From Phylloscopus collybita (lineage: Eukaryota; Chordata; Aves; Passeriformes; Phylloscopidae), in contig JAJNNQ010000009.1 of assembly GCA_027886175.1 (NCBI GenBank), positions 13,675,501-13,739,500 of the forward strand: 64,000 bases of DNA. The letters run 5' to 3'. The notes below the pieces were generated by a model. The model did no database searches. It was not told where the DNA came from and worked only from the letters and a program-made list of their open reading frames with translations. Positions 62,468 to 64,000 of this stretch are shown piece after piece. Position numbers and translations under genes: made by a program. Position 1 is the first letter of the stretch, and every line of letters starts with the position of its first letter.

Positions 62468-64000
62468 TAGCAAGTCCTGGAATAAGGATCAGTCTTCATA
62501 TGATTAAAGGAAAATTCTTAGTGTTTACAGAAGATAACCAAAACTGAACCAGCACACATACAAAATATTTGAATTTAAGTGGCCAAATGTAAAAATACTA
62601 TGTTCTTTAAAGCTTATAGTATTTTGATCTATCAATTATAAGCAGTTAATTTTGGCCATGCTGATTAAACATTTAAGAATGAACTTGTTTTCTGGAAAAG
62701 TAAGTTCATTAAATTGATTCCTTTTTGGAGCTCAAAACCCCAGTGTTTTATATCCTATACACTGTCTGAGATCTCCCATATTGCTTTCACTCTCAAAAAT
62801 AATCCCACTCTGACAGATTGCCTTAACCTCAAAAAACAATGCAGTAATAAAACCACTGTTGGTATAACATTCACATATATTCCCTTCCACCTTTTTTCAA
62901 CAATAATGCCCAAATTCTTAGATCTTGGGGTTTTGTGTTTCATCATTTTGTTGTTGCTGCTGTTTGGGAGTTTGGTTTGGTTTTTGGGTTTGGTTTTTTG
63001 TTGTTGTTGTTGTTTTTGTTTTGGTTTTGTTTTTTGGGGGTTTTTATGTTTGTTTGGGGGTTTTTTTGGTGGTGGTTTTTTGTTTGTTTGTTTGTTTGTT
63101 TTTGTTTTAGTCTTTCACTGGTAATCCAAATGGTCTGCATCAACAGCCTTTAGAATCTAAGTGTTTCAGCTGGCAGAAATATCTGATGGACACTGAGGAT
63201 GCTACTGCCTTCTGTGTAGACCAGCTCAGGCAGAGATATAAAAAATACAGACATTGCTACTTGTAGGCTACATAAATACTTTTAAGGCAATCAACAGCCG
63301 TGTACTAGGGTGCCCTCTTCTTTCTGTAGGGCGTTATAGCAGTAATTACTTGCCAACAGTGTAGTTGTGCCTAAGCCCTGTCACCTGCCTGAGCTACATC
63401 AGGAACTAAAATTTCTCCTACTTCAGCCAGAGGACTAACACAGAAACATCAGAAGAGTTCTAATTAAGTTGTGGTATAAATAAGGCACATAAGCATACAT
63501 ACAGGCAATGCCATTTGCCCCAAACATGACAAAATGATTGCTGAAAAGTGGCATTAAGATCCATTCCAGAAGAAACCTGAATTACAATGCCCACGCTTTC
63601 TGAGGTGACTTTGCAATAGTCTCACTGACTTCAATCTAAGAACAGTACATGTGCACTGACCACAGAGGGTTGTCACAGTCTGTATTTCAAGCCGTAGCCC
63701 AGAGATGTGAAAATCAAATTGAAGTTTGGTTGAACAACTCAACAATTTTACAACACTCCTTGCTGTCCCAAATTTATCATATAGGAGAAACATACTACTC
63801 ACACCTGGACTGTACTGTATGCGTGAGCAATCCATTTCTGTTAATGCCTTTCTGTAGTCCCTTATTCACTAAGAGTCCTTTATGGGACAGACATAATTGT
63901 CATTATATATACTGTTATTGTTTCATTGAACATATTGTTATTGCTATGTTATTGTTATATTGACAAAATGATTTCTAAACTACATTAGAGCAGTATTTAT
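62468..64000 (-). other. LDB2: Large LDB2 intron, window end
   Basis: AT-rich intron containing the T/G tract at 62947-63108. No LDB2 5' exon is recognizable before the window ends. Confidence 0.65.
62947..63108. repeat. T/G-rich low-complexity tract
   Basis: TTG, TTTG, GGTTT and GGGGGTTTTT units over about 160 bp. It resembles the tracts at 5361 and 52316, and the overlapping hydrophobic ORFs are artefacts. Confidence 0.93.

Larger units (their letters stand above)
1..64000 (-). other. LDB2: LDB2 gene body, internal part
   Basis: Three ordered, in-frame coding exons with matching splice phases place the LDB2 transcription unit on the minus strand, entering from above 64000 and leaving below 1. 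LDB2 is a nuclear adaptor. It self-associates through an N-terminal dimerization domain and binds LIM-homeodomain and LMO proteins through a C-terminal LIM-interaction domain, joining enhancer and promoter complexes. The window holds only the middle and later part of the dimerization domain. I searched the minus strand by eye for the upstream segment (around the WWDAF and CLEDGPKRY motifs) and the downstream segment (LCVILEP onward) and found neither. That fits the very long introns known for this gene in mammals. That the whole 10.2-64.0 kb stretch is one intron is inference. Confidence 0.85.

Noticed and set aside
10212..64000. LDB2 5' coding exons in the large intron
   Set aside because: No minus-strand sequence compatible with the WWDAF or CLEDGPKRY segments was found by eye, so they are inferred to lie beyond the window.
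1..64000. tRNA, rRNA, CRISPR or bacterial-type operon content
   Set aside because: No A/B-box pair, cloverleaf, rRNA block or regularly spaced repeat-spacer array was seen, and the sequence is plainly a vertebrate intron landscape.

Overview
The window is vertebrate nuclear DNA, almost certainly from a bird and probably a songbird. This rests on intron-exon structure, AT-rich intronic sequence, several CR1 LINE copies (the dominant avian retrotransposon), and solo LTRs of a type I recall from passerine genomes. No prokaryotic gene, operon, CRISPR array, tRNA or rRNA is visible.

The only gene I can support is LDB2 (LIM domain-binding protein 2, CLIM1), on the minus strand. Three consecutive internal coding exons lie at 10039-10211, 4698-4820 and 3017-3100. 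All have consensus splice sites, and together they encode 126 uninterrupted residues of the LDB dimerization domain. The 5' exons should lie above 64000 and the 3' exons, including the LIM-interaction domain, below 1. So about 99% of the window is intron: 1-3016, 3101-4697, 4821-10038, and a large intron from 10212 to the window end.

The large intron carries a layered record of mobile DNA. Four CR1 copies of different ages (about 18.2-19.0, 31.5-32.2, 46.8-47.3 and 57.4-58.6 kb) all lie in the LDB2 sense direction. LTRs occur at 40.2-41.0, 57.5-58.0, 59.9-60.6 and 61.6-62.5 kb. Three of them have exact TG...CA ends and matching 5-6 bp target duplications, and one of these is nested in the youngest CR1. 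A GC-rich block at 50.6-52.1 kb holds a 14-bp minisatellite of about 40 units that is stop-free in all six frames, so it generates long spurious ORFs.

Other structures are a CpG-rich patch at 44.1 kb, very long pure A or T tracts (37, 34, 52 and 35 nt), four large T/G-rich tracts, a C-rich run with G-quadruplex potential on the LDB2 sense strand, and several motif-dense AT-rich patches that could be conserved regulatory elements.

I did not find an unknown protein-coding system. The best candidates for novelty are the 14-bp minisatellite/CpG block, the intragenic CpG patch, the nested LTR-in-CR1 insertion and the candidate regulatory elements.
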